The notes under the pieces were generated by a model. The model was given only the letters and a program-made list of their open reading frames with translations. It searched no databases and was not told where the DNA came from. The translations under genes were made by a program, and so were the position numbers. This document shows positions 1 to 8,880 of a stretch of DNA of 64,000 nucleotides, one piece after another; the stretch's first letter is position 1, and every line of letters begins with the position of its first letter. The stretch spans positions 3,038,001-3,102,000 of the forward strand of contig NZ_CP024011.1 in the NCBI RefSeq assembly GCF_002688565.1, read 5' to 3'. This DNA is from Acinetobacter sp. LoGeW2-3 (GTDB lineage Bacteria > Pseudomonadota > Gammaproteobacteria > Pseudomonadales > Moraxellaceae).

Positions 1-1278
1 ATTGATGGTTTTAATCTCAGACGCAGGCTCTGCAGTAGTAGCCGATAACATCAAACGCCAGGCACTCAAATCACGTGGATTAGATTGCAAGAATTTCTGC
101 ACGATCATCTTGGCCTGATCAGGCTGTTTCATACGAATCAGCACTTCTGCATATTTATAATTCAGTGCCCGATTTTCCGGCATGATCGAAGCAGCAGAGC
201 GAACACTCCGTAGCGCTGGCTCTAACTGATTTTTCCCAAGATAAATATCGGTTTGGAACAGCACCAGTAAAGGATGAATCTGATTATGCTTTTTCGCCTG
301 ATCTAAAGCTAGTTGCGCATTATCCTCATCACCTTGCTGCAAATAATAAGCACTCAGCGCCAACTGCCCTGCAAAACTGTTTTGTCCTGCTAAAATCTGC
401 AGTTGTTGTTCGGTAGTTTGCCGAGAGAGGACTTTGCTATACCAACGAATAATTTCAAAATTCTGATCGATTAGTTTTGGCTTAACTTTCGGCATCTGGT
501 TGGCACGTAAACGCGCTTCACTCATACGCTCAGTGGTTAAAGGATGCGTAAACCAGAAATCTGGCAGGAAGCTTAAGCGGCTAGTCGAGCGATGCATTAC
601 CTCAAAAAAATCGGCCATGCTTTGCGGGTTATAACCTGAAGCATACATATATTGCATCCCGATTCGGTCCGCTTCTCGTTCCTGATTACGACTATAAGAT
701 AACTGCTGATCCATTAATGCTGCCTGGGAACCCATCATCACTGCTGCACCAGCATCGCCATCTGCTTGTGATGCAACTAAAGCGCCGACCAGAATTCCGG
801 CAAGTGCCAATAATCCCTGTCCTTTAAACGCTTCTTGGGATCGGCTGTAATGACGTTGTGTGACATGTGCAATTTCATGTGCCATCACCCCCGCCACTTC
901 ATCCATATTTCGCGCTGAATTAAGCAGCCCCATATTTAGAGCAAATAAGCCACCAGGAACAGCAAATGCATTAATCTGAGGATCATTCACCACAACCAAG
1001 CCGATCGGTTGTTGCAATTGGGTCTGACTGAGAATATGTGAAAACACTGAAAACAGCTGGTCTTCCATCCAGGGATTTTGCACCACAGGCAATTGCTTCT
1101 GTACCTGACGATAGACTTTTTCACCGATCATGCGTTCTTTTTGCTGATCAATCAGGCCCACACCTGCTCCGATTTCAGGAACAGTAAACTGAGCAGACTG
1201 GGTATTAAAAGTATCGGAAGTTGTATGCCCCATCGCGATACATGCACTTAATCCACAAACCAAAACCAAACGTTTCAA
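1..1278 (-). CDS. BepA-like M48 metalloprotease with TPR region (partial, C-terminus off the left edge)
   Basis: Reads from a TTG start at 1278 leftwards with no stop before the window edge, so at least 426 residues are present. The N-terminus (MKRLVLVCGLSAC) is a short hydrophobic export signal; LSAC looks like a lipobox, so the protein may be a lipoprotein. The zinc motif HEIAH lies at residues 134-138, followed by a NQEREADRIG motif that carries the third ligand, then the usual PEST-free THPLTTERMSEAR stretch and tetratricopeptide-like helices. The BepA/YfgC family acts in the periplasm on outer-membrane protein assembly (LptD/BamA quality control); that role is inferred from the family. 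No ATG in frame precedes the signal, so TTG is the best start. The intact HExxH contrasts with the second M48 gene at 3184-5073. Confidence 0.85.
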   Translation of the reverse strand, partial: MKRLVLVCGLSACIAMGHTTSDTFNTQSAQFTVPEIGAGVGLIDQQKERMIGEKVYRQVQKQLPVVQNPWMEDQLFSVFSHILSQTQLQQPIGLVVVNDPQINAFAVPGGLFALNMGLLNSARNMDEVAGVMAHEIAHVTQRHYSRSQEAFKGQGLLALAGILVGALVASQADGDAGAAVMMGSQAALMDQQLSYSRNQEREADRIGMQYMYASGYNPQSMADFFEVMHRSTSRLSFLPDFWFTHPLTTERMSEARLRANQMPKVKPKLIDQNFEIIRWYSKVLSRQTTEQQLQILAGQNSFAGQLALSAYYLQQGDEDNAQLALDQAKKHNQIHPLLVLFQTDIYLGKNQLEPALRSVRSAASIMPENRALNYKYAEVLIRMKQPDQAKMIVQKFLQSNPRDLSAWRLMLSATTAEPASEIKTIN

Positions 1279-1364
1279 TGAATTATTCTCTAAGCCTGAC
1301 GATGAAACCTGCTTGAATATACCATTGAAAAACGGGCATAAACGCAAGGAAATGTTATTTAATT

Positions 1365-2333
1365 TTATTGAAACTGCGGATTGATCACATAGCGTGGCAT
1401 GCGGCCTTCTAAAGTATCGACCACGTTCTGATACGCCAGTTCTGCCATGCGTTTCCGCGTTTGTGCAGTTGCTGAACCCACATGCGGCAAGGTAACGACA
1501 TTATCAAGTTTAAATAGCTCTGATTCTTGTAAAGGCTCTTTTTGATAGACATCCAGTCCTGCGGCAAAAATCTGGCGATTCTTTAAGGCTTGAATCAATG
1601 CCTGTTCATCTACCACCGAGCCGCGAGAGATATTCACAAAAACCGCATGCGACTGCATCAATGCCAACTCTTCTGCACCAATAAGCGCTTTGGAATCCGC
1701 ATTCAAATCGACTGCGACCACCACAAAGTCAGAACGCTGCAATAAAGATTTCAAATCACAATATTCTGCATTTAAGCCCTGCGCCAGTTCCAGCTTTTCA
1801 CGACGGTTATGATAAAGCACATTCATGTTAAAGCCATAAAATCCACGTCGTGCAATCGCTGCGCCAATATGACCTAAGCCAATCATCCCCAGAGTCTTAC
1901 CATAGATATCCATCCCAAATTGTGCTTCGCCGACGGTACGCTGCCACTGCCCTTGTTTGGTCCATTGATCCAGATAAGTGACTTTACGTGCAGCCGACAT
2001 CAGCAAGGTAAATGCGAGATCAGCTGTGGTTTCTGTCAGCACATGTGGGGTATTACTCAGATAAATTTTCTGTTCATTTAAATATTCAAGATCGTAGTTG
2101 TCATGACCCACACTGACACTGGAAATAATTTTAAGTTTAGTCGCAGTGGCCAGGTTATTTCGATTAAGCAAACGTCCTGCGCCAATCATGGCATCTGCGT
2201 CTTTTACATACTGCAAAATCTGTTGATTGACATCACCCAACTTAGGCTGGATATACATCACATCATATTGTTGTTCGAGTTTGGCTTGGATTTCTGGATG
2301 GATTTGACTAAATACAACAACTTTTTGCTTCAT
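1365..2333 (-). CDS. ghrB: D-isomer 2-hydroxyacid dehydrogenase (GhrB/2-ketogluconate reductase type)
   Basis: A 322-residue NAD(P)-dependent dehydrogenase, expected to reduce glyoxylate, hydroxypyruvate or 2-ketogluconate in the cytoplasm. The Rossmann motif GLGHIG lies near residue 152. The catalytic Arg (in NISRGSVVDE), Glu (in YQKEPL) and His (in LPHVGSAT) are all present in the right order, so the enzyme should be active. Length matches the family (about 320-325). It starts six bases after the stop of the HolD-like gene, so the two are probably co-transcribed on the minus strand. The exact substrate cannot be told from sequence; GhrB is the closest well-known type. Confidence 0.85.
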   Translation of the reverse strand: MKQKVVVFSQIHPEIQAKLEQQYDVMYIQPKLGDVNQQILQYVKDADAMIGAGRLLNRNNLATATKLKIISSVSVGHDNYDLEYLNEQKIYLSNTPHVLTETTADLAFTLLMSAARKVTYLDQWTKQGQWQRTVGEAQFGMDIYGKTLGMIGLGHIGAAIARRGFYGFNMNVLYHNRREKLELAQGLNAEYCDLKSLLQRSDFVVVAVDLNADSKALIGAEELALMQSHAVFVNISRGSVVDEQALIQALKNRQIFAAGLDVYQKEPLQESELFKLDNVVTLPHVGSATAQTRKRMAELAYQNVVDTLEGRMPRYVINPQFQ

Positions 2334-2339
2334 GCTTAT

Positions 2340-2984
2340 TTATTCCATATTGACAGGCCTACTTTGCATAAACTGCCAGAGTCGCTTTTTAAGAATTGGT
2401 CGATCCAGCATTTCCTGCAGGGAGGCCAATTGAGTAATTTTACTGCTTGAAAAATGCGGAACTTTTCCAAGGAAAATAATATTTTTTTCATGGCTCATGA
2501 CATCCAGAAAACCCTGGATATAAGATTCTACACCACGTCCATCCTGCACATTATCCCAAGGGAATGGCCAATTGAGTTCTGAAAATTCACATAGCACTGC
2601 ACGTTGAATGTTCGCCCAGAGCAACTGCTGATCTTCAGTTAAAGTGCTGGCATCGATGACAATAGTACAATGCGCCAAGCTTAAAGCTTGCAAGCTAAAA
2701 GGCGCGACCTCAATAATTTCACGAAGCTCATGCACCAGTTCTGACTTAAATGGTATTTCGAATGTAGGTGCTTCGACAACTGGCGCAGGTACTTCTATAG
2801 GTACAACAGGACGTTCAATAACTGGCGTTTCAGCTTTAAGCTCAGGAAGGATAATTTCACTTAGGACTTCAGGTTGTGACTGGTCACGCCACAATGCAGG
2901 CTGATGCGGTTGACACGGCTCCGCCCGAGGAATCCAGATATCAATTCCTAGTGTCGCCAGTATGTCACGCTGATGCCCTATCAT
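2340..2984 (-). CDS. Divergent DNA polymerase III psi-like (HolD-like) protein, hypothetical
   Basis: A 214-residue soluble protein. The first 20 residues (QRDILATLGIDIWIPR) resemble the N-terminal peptide of E. coli psi (RRDWQLQQLGITQW), the segment that in E. coli docks on the clamp-loader collar. A Pro/Glu/Val-rich stretch of about 45 residues (roughly 40-85) follows, then a domain with a TIVIDA beta strand and a C-terminal LKKRLWQFM helix, comparable to the ARAALWQQI end of psi. Psi normally has about 137 residues, so the linker makes this one long. The assignment rests on motif likeness and order only; automated pipelines would probably call it hypothetical. The start has a purine-rich GAAAAGAAG just before ATG. 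Confidence 0.55.
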   Translation of the reverse strand: MIGHQRDILATLGIDIWIPRAEPCQPHQPALWRDQSQPEVLSEIILPELKAETPVIERPVVPIEVPAPVVEAPTFEIPFKSELVHELREIIEVAPFSLQALSLAHCTIVIDASTLTEDQQLLWANIQRAVLCEFSELNWPFPWDNVQDGRGVESYIQGFLDVMSHEKNIIFLGKVPHFSSSKITQLASLQEMLDRPILKKRLWQFMQSRPVNME

Positions 2985-3183
2985 CTTCTTTTCATCACCT
3001 ATTTCAGGCTGAATATTTTAACGGGATTCCACTTCCTTTGCCGAACTTTTTCGGATTTTTCACTGCACATTACAATTGATTTGTAGAGAATCTAGTTTTA
3101 GTAACTCTCATCGTTTTATTTATATGCAGATTCAAGCATTATTTAAGATCATGCGTTAGTTAATGAATACTTTCAAGTCTGGA

Positions 3184-5073
3184 TTAAATAATCATGATGC
3201 TGTTCTTTTTCTGCATCTGATCAATAATTTCATCGACTTCAAAGCCCAGACGCCAGTACAGCAATTCCATCACATCAAATTCATCTTGAGTAATGATGCG
3301 GTCATTCCAGAGACAGATTTCTGCAATACCCAATATACTGAGTCGGTCACGCAGTAATAGTCCCGAAATATCATTCAGAATTTCCGCCAGATCAATCGGC
3401 TCATCTGAAATCTCGGTATACATTTCCAGTTCTTTTTGGGTCAGGATACGTTTTAAAATCCGCTCACGCACATCCAGCTGGTTATCACTATTGATCTGTT
3501 GCACATGCAGCAAGGCATCAATCAGACGCACAATTTGCGGTTTAACTTCTTCCAGTGCCGTCGGCGTATGTGCTGGCAGTAAGTTCAGCTCATATTTCAC
3601 ACATTCCAGTAGCAAAGCATCTAGTAGACCAATTTCACCATCTTCCTGAATAATTCGTGCCAGTTTCATCACAAACTGCCGTGCTACCGTAGTTGGCATG
3701 CCACCAATATTTTTACAGGCTTGCTGGAAAATTGAAATATGTACCCGCCCATCCAGATTCAATAATGAATCCACAATCGCCCGACTGATTTCGGCTTCGG
3801 TTGGAATAAATTCTCGGTACTGACGAATCATTAGAATTGCAACCATCACTTCTCGTGAACCCGTTGCAGTTTGCAATGCACGCTGAATCAGCTCTGGTCG
3901 TGGTGTATTGGCACGGTTCTCTGGATTTAGTGGCTTAACCGCATCCTTTATAGCAAAACTGATCGGGGATAGACGCAATAAAGGCAATGGCTGTGGCGAA
4001 CTCCAAGCCGCCGTGCTGGTTACTGCCATCTCTTCAAGAGATCGAAATAAACTAAATAGAGGCTGATTTTGCAGTTTTTTCAAATTTTCAAGCTGTAAAT
4101 CCTGGATTAAGGATGGATTCAGCTCATAGATTCGCTGTTCAATACTTGGATGGATATTTAGCCAGTTCTGCTGACTCAATGAGTTGGCAAAACACATATG
4201 CGAAATCGATTCGGCATATTCACTATGAATCTGCGAGCCGGAATGATGCACATAAATCCGTAGTAAGGTCTGCACATTGGCATCATTCTGAATCAGGCGA
4301 CGGGTCTTTTGATCATTTTTAAAGGTTCTGCCACCTAAGGAAATATATTTAATGAAACGGGTAATCAGTACACCTAGGCTACCAATCAGCCAGATCACTG
4401 CGCCAATGCCAACAAACAGGGTTTCAAACTTGTTTTCTGCCGGCATCCCATTGCGATAGAAGCCCCGCTTAGCCATCTTACTGCCCCACTGGCTAAAGGT
4501 AGTCAGGCTGCTATAGAGAATCTTGAGACGGGTATTTTCTGCCGCCTCACCGGAAAGAATCTTGTTAAATTCATGGCTCAACAAGCCATACAGTTCAATT
4601 TCATCAAGCGTCTGTAAAGCTCCCCAAGTCAAAATAATAGCCGTATTTCCCGGATTAAAACCCGCGGTCAGGGCATTGACCCCGATTTCATCAGGTAAAA
4701 CGTATACTGCTGGAGGCTCAATCAGAAAAGTATCAGCTAATTGTTCTGCAATCTTCAGGGCGATGCTTTCTTCCGGTACGCTTTCAATCAGGCTCAGGCG
4801 ACGTGCACCCATTTGACGAGCCAAAGAATAACCACCAGCACGAAAGACATAAAACTCATACAGTACTGACACGACCATGATCGAACCGACCAGCGCGATC
4901 AGATAAGGGCTCAACACATGCCAATAAATAGATTGTGTAGGATCAAAATAATGGACGAGTAAACCAGTGACGGTATTAATAATCGCAATTGTTAATAGCA
5001 CAGCAATCAGACAGACACTGGCTGGCCATAGCATATTTTTATTCTTAATAAACGCATATCCTACGCTTTTCAA
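3184..5073 (-). CDS. M48-family membrane protein with degenerate metal site (probable pseudoprotease)
   Basis: A 629-residue inner-membrane protein with HtpX/M48B architecture: two N-terminal membrane segments (about 14-38 and 53-78), the GARR...VYVLPDEIGVNALTAGF region, a third membrane segment near 218-240, then a C-terminal domain of more than 300 residues of unknown function. The active site HExxH is HEFNK at 167-171, so the second zinc histidine is lysine. The third-ligand motif (REFLADASAVQ in active relatives) reads RRLIQNDANVQ at 258-268, with Arg in place of Glu. The downstream HPSIEQRIYELNP motif is kept. It starts at TTG 5073, preceded by AGGGTGA at a good distance; no in-frame ATG fits. 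Loss of two ligands suggests a scaffold or regulatory role; this is inference. Confidence 0.85.
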   Translation of the reverse strand: MKSVGYAFIKNKNMLWPASVCLIAVLLTIAIINTVTGLLVHYFDPTQSIYWHVLSPYLIALVGSIMVVSVLYEFYVFRAGGYSLARQMGARRLSLIESVPEESIALKIAEQLADTFLIEPPAVYVLPDEIGVNALTAGFNPGNTAIILTWGALQTLDEIELYGLLSHEFNKILSGEAAENTRLKILYSSLTTFSQWGSKMAKRGFYRNGMPAENKFETLFVGIGAVIWLIGSLGVLITRFIKYISLGGRTFKNDQKTRRLIQNDANVQTLLRIYVHHSGSQIHSEYAESISHMCFANSLSQQNWLNIHPSIEQRIYELNPSLIQDLQLENLKKLQNQPLFSLFRSLEEMAVTSTAAWSSPQPLPLLRLSPISFAIKDAVKPLNPENRANTPRPELIQRALQTATGSREVMVAILMIRQYREFIPTEAEISRAIVDSLLNLDGRVHISIFQQACKNIGGMPTTVARQFVMKLARIIQEDGEIGLLDALLLECVKYELNLLPAHTPTALEEVKPQIVRLIDALLHVQQINSDNQLDVRERILKRILTQKELEMYTEISDEPIDLAEILNDISGLLLRDRLSILGIAEICLWNDRIITQDEFDVMELLYWRLGFEVDEIIDQMQKKNSIMII

Positions 5074-5120
5074 TGCTTCACCCTGATCACATTGTTTTAG
5101 CTTTGCCCAATCATAAATGA

Positions 5121-5146
5121 AAAAAGCGGGAAATTCCCGCTTTTTT
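5121..5146 (-). terminator. Terminator of the cvpA-purF transcript
   Basis: The inverted repeat AGCGGGAATTTCCCGCT is flanked by A and T runs. It lies 16 bases beyond the purF stop and before the start of the M48 gene, which separates the two minus-strand units. Confidence 0.85.
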
Positions 5147-5161
5147 CATGATTTTAAAGAC

Positions 5162-6697
5162 TTAGACTTCGCGTACGCCAGTCAGGTCTACGGATGCAGC
5201 ATCAATATTTACATCAATAAACTTGTCACCTTTTTTGGCGCCATCACTACGCTTTTGCTGTAACTGATCCAGGTATTCTTCGTTAATACCACCCGCCACA
5301 TACACACCATCAAATACAGAACAGTCGAATTCACGCAGGTTCGGTACAATCTTGGTACGCACTGCATCTTTCAAATCTTCCAGATCCTGGAAAATTAGAC
5401 GATCAGCACCAATAATTTCACGAATTTCTTCAACACTACGCTCAGATGCGATCAGCTCAGATTTCGCTGGCATATCGATACCGTACACGTTTGGATATTT
5501 CACCATTGGTGCAGCAGACGCAAAGAATACTTTCTTCGCACCAGCATCACGTGCCATTTGGATGATTTCGTTACAGGTGGTCCCACGTACAATCGAGTCA
5601 TCGACCAATAGAACATTCTTGCCTTGGAACTCAAGCTCAACTGGGTTCAGCTTTTGACGTACTGATTTTTTACGCAACTGCTGACCTGGCATAATAAAGG
5701 TACGACCGATATAACGGTTTTTCATGAAGCCTTCACGGAATTTCACACCGAGAGTATTTGCTAGCTCAAGCGCAGAAGTACGTGAGGTATCTGGAATTGG
5801 AATCACCACGTCAATATCGTGCTCATCACCCCACTCGCGCAGGATTTTATGCGCTAGCTTCTCACCCATTTTAAGACGGGCTTTATATACTGAAATACCA
5901 TCAATGATTGCATCTGGACGTGCAAAGTACACATATTCGAAAATACATGGGCGGTATTCCGGATTTGCTGCACATTGCTTGGTAAAGAAATTACCTTCCG
6001 AGTCAATAAACACAGCTTCACCTGGCTCGATATCACGCTCAACTTTAAAGCCTAACGCTGTGATCGCTACAGATTCAGAAGCAATGATATATTCCATACC
6101 ATTTTCAGTTTCACGCGAACCGTAGATTAATGGACGGATACCGTTTGGATCACGGAAGCCGACAATCCCTTGACCTGTAATCATAGCAACCACTGCATAA
6201 CCACCTTTACAGCGTTCATGCACACGCGTTACTGCATGGAAGATATCTTCAGAAGTCGGTACCAGTTTGCCACGTTTCTGCAATTCGTGCGCCAATACGT
6301 TCAGTAATACTTCCGAGTCAGAATCAGTGTTCATGTGACGCAAATCAGTCTTGAACAGGTCATCATGGATTTCTTCAGCATTGGTCAGGTTACCGTTATG
6401 TGCCAAAGTAATCCCATAAGGAGAGTTCACATAAAACGGCTGCGCTTCCGCACTGCTCGACGTACCCGCAGTCGGATAACGCACGTGACCAATACCGTAA
6501 TTACCTTGTAATGCACGCATATGACGGGTATGGAATACATCACGCACCATACCAACATCTTTGCGAAGGAACAGGCGGCCTTCGTGACAAGTTACAATCC
6601 CAGCTGCATCCTGTCCACGATGTTGTAACATCGTTAATGCATCAAACAACATTTGGTTAACAGCTGATTTACCAGCAATACCAACCACTCCACACAT
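5162..6697 (-). CDS. purF: Amidophosphoribosyltransferase
   Basis: A 511-residue enzyme for the first committed step of purine synthesis: PRPP plus glutamine to 5-phosphoribosylamine. It begins MCGVVGIAG, so Cys2 becomes the N-terminal nucleophile of the glutaminase domain after Met removal. The phosphoribosyltransferase domain carries the PRPP loop [13 protein letters not shown] around residues 362-374. Length is typical (E. coli 505). GCGAGG before the ATG gives a good ribosome binding site. It lies 24 bases downstream of cvpA, as in many gammaproteobacteria, and a strong hairpin terminator follows it. Confidence 0.98.
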   Translation of the reverse strand: MCGVVGIAGKSAVNQMLFDALTMLQHRGQDAAGIVTCHEGRLFLRKDVGMVRDVFHTRHMRALQGNYGIGHVRYPTAGTSSSAEAQPFYVNSPYGITLAHNGNLTNAEEIHDDLFKTDLRHMNTDSDSEVLLNVLAHELQKRGKLVPTSEDIFHAVTRVHERCKGGYAVVAMITGQGIVGFRDPNGIRPLIYGSRETENGMEYIIASESVAITALGFKVERDIEPGEAVFIDSEGNFFTKQCAANPEYRPCIFEYVYFARPDAIIDGISVYKARLKMGEKLAHKILREWGDEHDIDVVIPIPDTSRTSALELANTLGVKFREGFMKNRYIGRTFIMPGQQLRKKSVRQKLNPVELEFQGKNVLLVDDSIVRGTTCNEIIQMARDAGAKKVFFASAAPMVKYPNVYGIDMPAKSELIASERSVEEIREIIGADRLIFQDLEDLKDAVRTKIVPNLREFDCSVFDGVYVAGGINEEYLDQLQQKRSDGAKKGDKFIDVNIDAASVDLTGVREV

Positions 6698-6721
6698 AGC
6701 AACCTCGCAGACAAGCTAGGA

Positions 6722-7303
6722 TTAATAAAAAGGATTATTCGTAGACTCAGCCGATGACTTGCTTTTTGCAGCAGGCTCAGCTGATACATCTGAAGATTTT
6801 CTGGAATCTTCAGACTTGATATGTTGTAGGGCTTCGTTTGCAGTATCTTTGGACATCTGGGTCGCCCATGGCGCATAAGGAAGCAAATTCTGAATCACTT
6901 TGGACTGTTTCCAGTGCGGTGAGCTCTCTACCCATGGACCAATGCCCTGCATGGTGATCAGAACAATCAGCAAGCCTTTCAGGCTGCCAAATACCCCACC
7001 CGCAAGCCGGTTTAAAGGTCCCAGTTTCAGGGTTTTCATCAGGCGGTTGAGTAGGAAGGTCACAATCCAGGTCAGAACCACAATCATCAGGACGATGAAA
7101 GCGAATGCTGCAATTTTTTGTACCACTGGATCTGTACTGAGAGCAAGCATGGAAGGCGCAAGTAGTGTTGAATATTTCGCAGCCACAATCAGCGCAAAAA
7201 TCCAGCCAGCTAAGTTCGCAAAGGCTTTAATAAATCCTTGACGCAAACCGTTTAGCCCTCCAATGAGCAATATAAACAGTAAAAAGATGTCAATAGCAGT
7301 CAT
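6722..7303 (-). CDS. cvpA: CvpA family membrane protein
   Basis: A 193-residue inner-membrane protein with four hydrophobic segments in the first 125 residues and the family opening TAIDIFLLFILLIGGLNGLRQGF. The C-terminal 50 residues are polar, Ser/Ala/Lys-rich and likely cytoplasmic. CvpA was named for colicin V production; its molecular role is still unclear, but it is widely linked to envelope stress tolerance. It sits between pyrD (5-base gap) and purF, the usual place for this gene. Confidence 0.95.
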   Translation of the reverse strand: MTAIDIFLLFILLIGGLNGLRQGFIKAFANLAGWIFALIVAAKYSTLLAPSMLALSTDPVVQKIAAFAFIVLMIVVLTWIVTFLLNRLMKTLKLGPLNRLAGGVFGSLKGLLIVLITMQGIGPWVESSPHWKQSKVIQNLLPYAPWATQMSKDTANEALQHIKSEDSRKSSDVSAEPAAKSKSSAESTNNPFY

Positions 7304-7308
7304 GGAAT

Positions 7309-8310
7309 TCAGAATGCGTCAACACAGTCTTTTACAAGTTTCGGTCCTGTATATATGAGGCCACTATAAACTTGTACAAGGCTGGCACCAGCTTGCTTTT
7401 TGGCAGCGGCATCGGCACCCGAAAGAATACCACCCACACCAATCAATGGAATCTGTCCTTGCAGCGCATCTGCAAAGGCTTTTAAACATGCCGTACTTTT
7501 CTCAAAGACCGGCGCACCAGATAAACCACCTGCTTCTTCAGCATGTTCCAGACCTTCAACACCTTCACGGGATAAAGTCGTATTGGTCACAATCAAACCA
7601 TCAATCTTGAATTGCAATAATTGCTGGGCAATAAATGCAATATCTTCAGCTTCGAGGTCTGGTGCAACTTTTAGGACCAAAGGTACATAATGCTGGTTTT
7701 CTTGAGCAAGCTCAAGCTGACGGTTTTTTAGCGTTTCCAGCAGCTCGGTAAGCGCATCACCACTTTGCAGGCTACGCAGGTTTTTTGTGTTGGGAGATGA
7801 GATATTAACAGTGATGTAGGAAGCGTAATTATAAACCTTTTCCAGACAGATTAAATAATCATCAACTGCATTTTCAACCGGAGTTGCAGCATTCTTGCCA
7901 ATATTAATCCCAAGAACACCTTTAAATTTTGCAGCCTTAACGTTTTCAATCAGTTTGTCCACACCGTCATTATTAAAACCCATACGGTTAATAATCGCTT
8001 TCGCTTTTGGTAAACGGAACAAACGGGGTTCTGGATTACCTGGCTGAGGAAGCGGGGTAATCGTGCCGATTTCAATAAAACCAAAGCCTTGGCTTGCAAG
8101 GGCATCGATATAGGCACCATTTTTGTCCAAACCTGCTGCCAAACCCACCGGATTCGGGAATTCAATTCCCATACAGGTGACTGGTTTAGAAGCAACATTT
8201 TGACGCATCATCCCCATGGCATGGGAGGATTTCAACAGTGATAGTGTCAGCTCATGTGCACGCTCTGGTGCTAAAGAAAACAACAAAGGGCGGGCTAGAG
8301 AATACAACAT
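7309..8310 (-). CDS. pyrD: Dihydroorotate dehydrogenase (quinone), class 2
   Basis: A 333-residue FMN enzyme that oxidises dihydroorotate to orotate and passes electrons to quinone at the inner membrane. Seen are the N-terminal amphipathic membrane-association segment ([18 protein letters not shown]), the [10 protein letters not shown] loop, the catalytic-serine motif [11 protein letters not shown], and the FMN-phosphate site [11 protein letters not shown]. Length fits class 2 (E. coli 336). It is the first gene of a tight pyrD-cvpA-purF run, which ties pyrimidine and purine synthesis to one transcript. The ribosome binding site is weak. Confidence 0.97.
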   Translation of the reverse strand: MLYSLARPLLFSLAPERAHELTLSLLKSSHAMGMMRQNVASKPVTCMGIEFPNPVGLAAGLDKNGAYIDALASQGFGFIEIGTITPLPQPGNPEPRLFRLPKAKAIINRMGFNNDGVDKLIENVKAAKFKGVLGINIGKNAATPVENAVDDYLICLEKVYNYASYITVNISSPNTKNLRSLQSGDALTELLETLKNRQLELAQENQHYVPLVLKVAPDLEAEDIAFIAQQLLQFKIDGLIVTNTTLSREGVEGLEHAEEAGGLSGAPVFEKSTACLKAFADALQGQIPLIGVGGILSGADAAAKKQAGASLVQVYSGLIYTGPKLVKDCVDAF

Positions 8311-8358
8311 ATCTAGAAAAGTCTACTGCTTTTTAAGTCGGCATATTATAGTCACAGC

Positions 8359-8400
8359 CCGGTAAAAAAACCATGCTTTGCAAATCTTTATTTTTACCGG
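8359..8400 (-). terminator. Hairpin after gspM, possible terminator
   Basis: CCGGTAAAAA (8359-8368) is repeated inverted as TTTTTACCGG (8391-8400) around a 22-base loop, directly beside the gspM stop. The A/T half of the stem could serve as the U-tract on either strand. The loop is long, so confidence is moderate. Confidence 0.45.
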
Positions 8401-8880
8401 TTATATGACAGTCGCTGTTAATTTAATCTGCCCAGCGTCGCTGATAAGTTCCATTTTTTCAACACTTAAGCCGCTTTGTGCCAGCTGGGTCAGGAAATTT
8501 GCCAGTACAGAATAATTTTCATGACCAACATTCAGTAAAATTTTACCTTCCTGCTGCTGGGATGAAACCGATAATCCCTGCTGCTGAGCCGCACGTTGTA
8601 CTTTTTCTGAGGCATCCAGTTGCAGATCCCCTGCTGGCTTCATGGTCGCTGCGTTACTCTGCATCCAGACCAAGGTGTCTTTTAAGGTATTCAGGCGCTT
8701 TTGCTGGGTATCCGCAGCTTTGTGCATATAGAATAGCACGGAACCGACTGCAGCCACGATGACAAAGATCGTGGTAAAGATCACCATATAGCGCTCGCGA
8801 GTGCTCAGGCTATCCAGATAATCTGTGATGCGTTCAATGCGCTGATCCAGCTGAGTTTGAATATTATCGAGCATTTTCAT
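8401..8880 (-). CDS. gspM: Type II secretion system protein M (GspM)
   Basis: A 159-residue bitopic inner-membrane protein: cytoplasmic N-terminus, one membrane segment at about 32-52, a coiled stretch, then a small periplasmic ferredoxin-like domain. In the type II secretion platform GspM pairs with GspL and helps link the ATPase GspE to the pseudopilus. Its start overlaps the gspL stop by one base, which indicates translational coupling. The other gsp genes are not in the window, consistent with the scattered arrangement known in Acinetobacter. Confidence 0.9.
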   Translation of the reverse strand: MKMLDNIQTQLDQRIERITDYLDSLSTRERYMVIFTTIFVIVAAVGSVLFYMHKAADTQQKRLNTLKDTLVWMQSNAATMKPAGDLQLDASEKVQRAAQQQGLSVSSQQQEGKILLNVGHENYSVLANFLTQLAQSGLSVEKMELISDAGQIKLTATVI

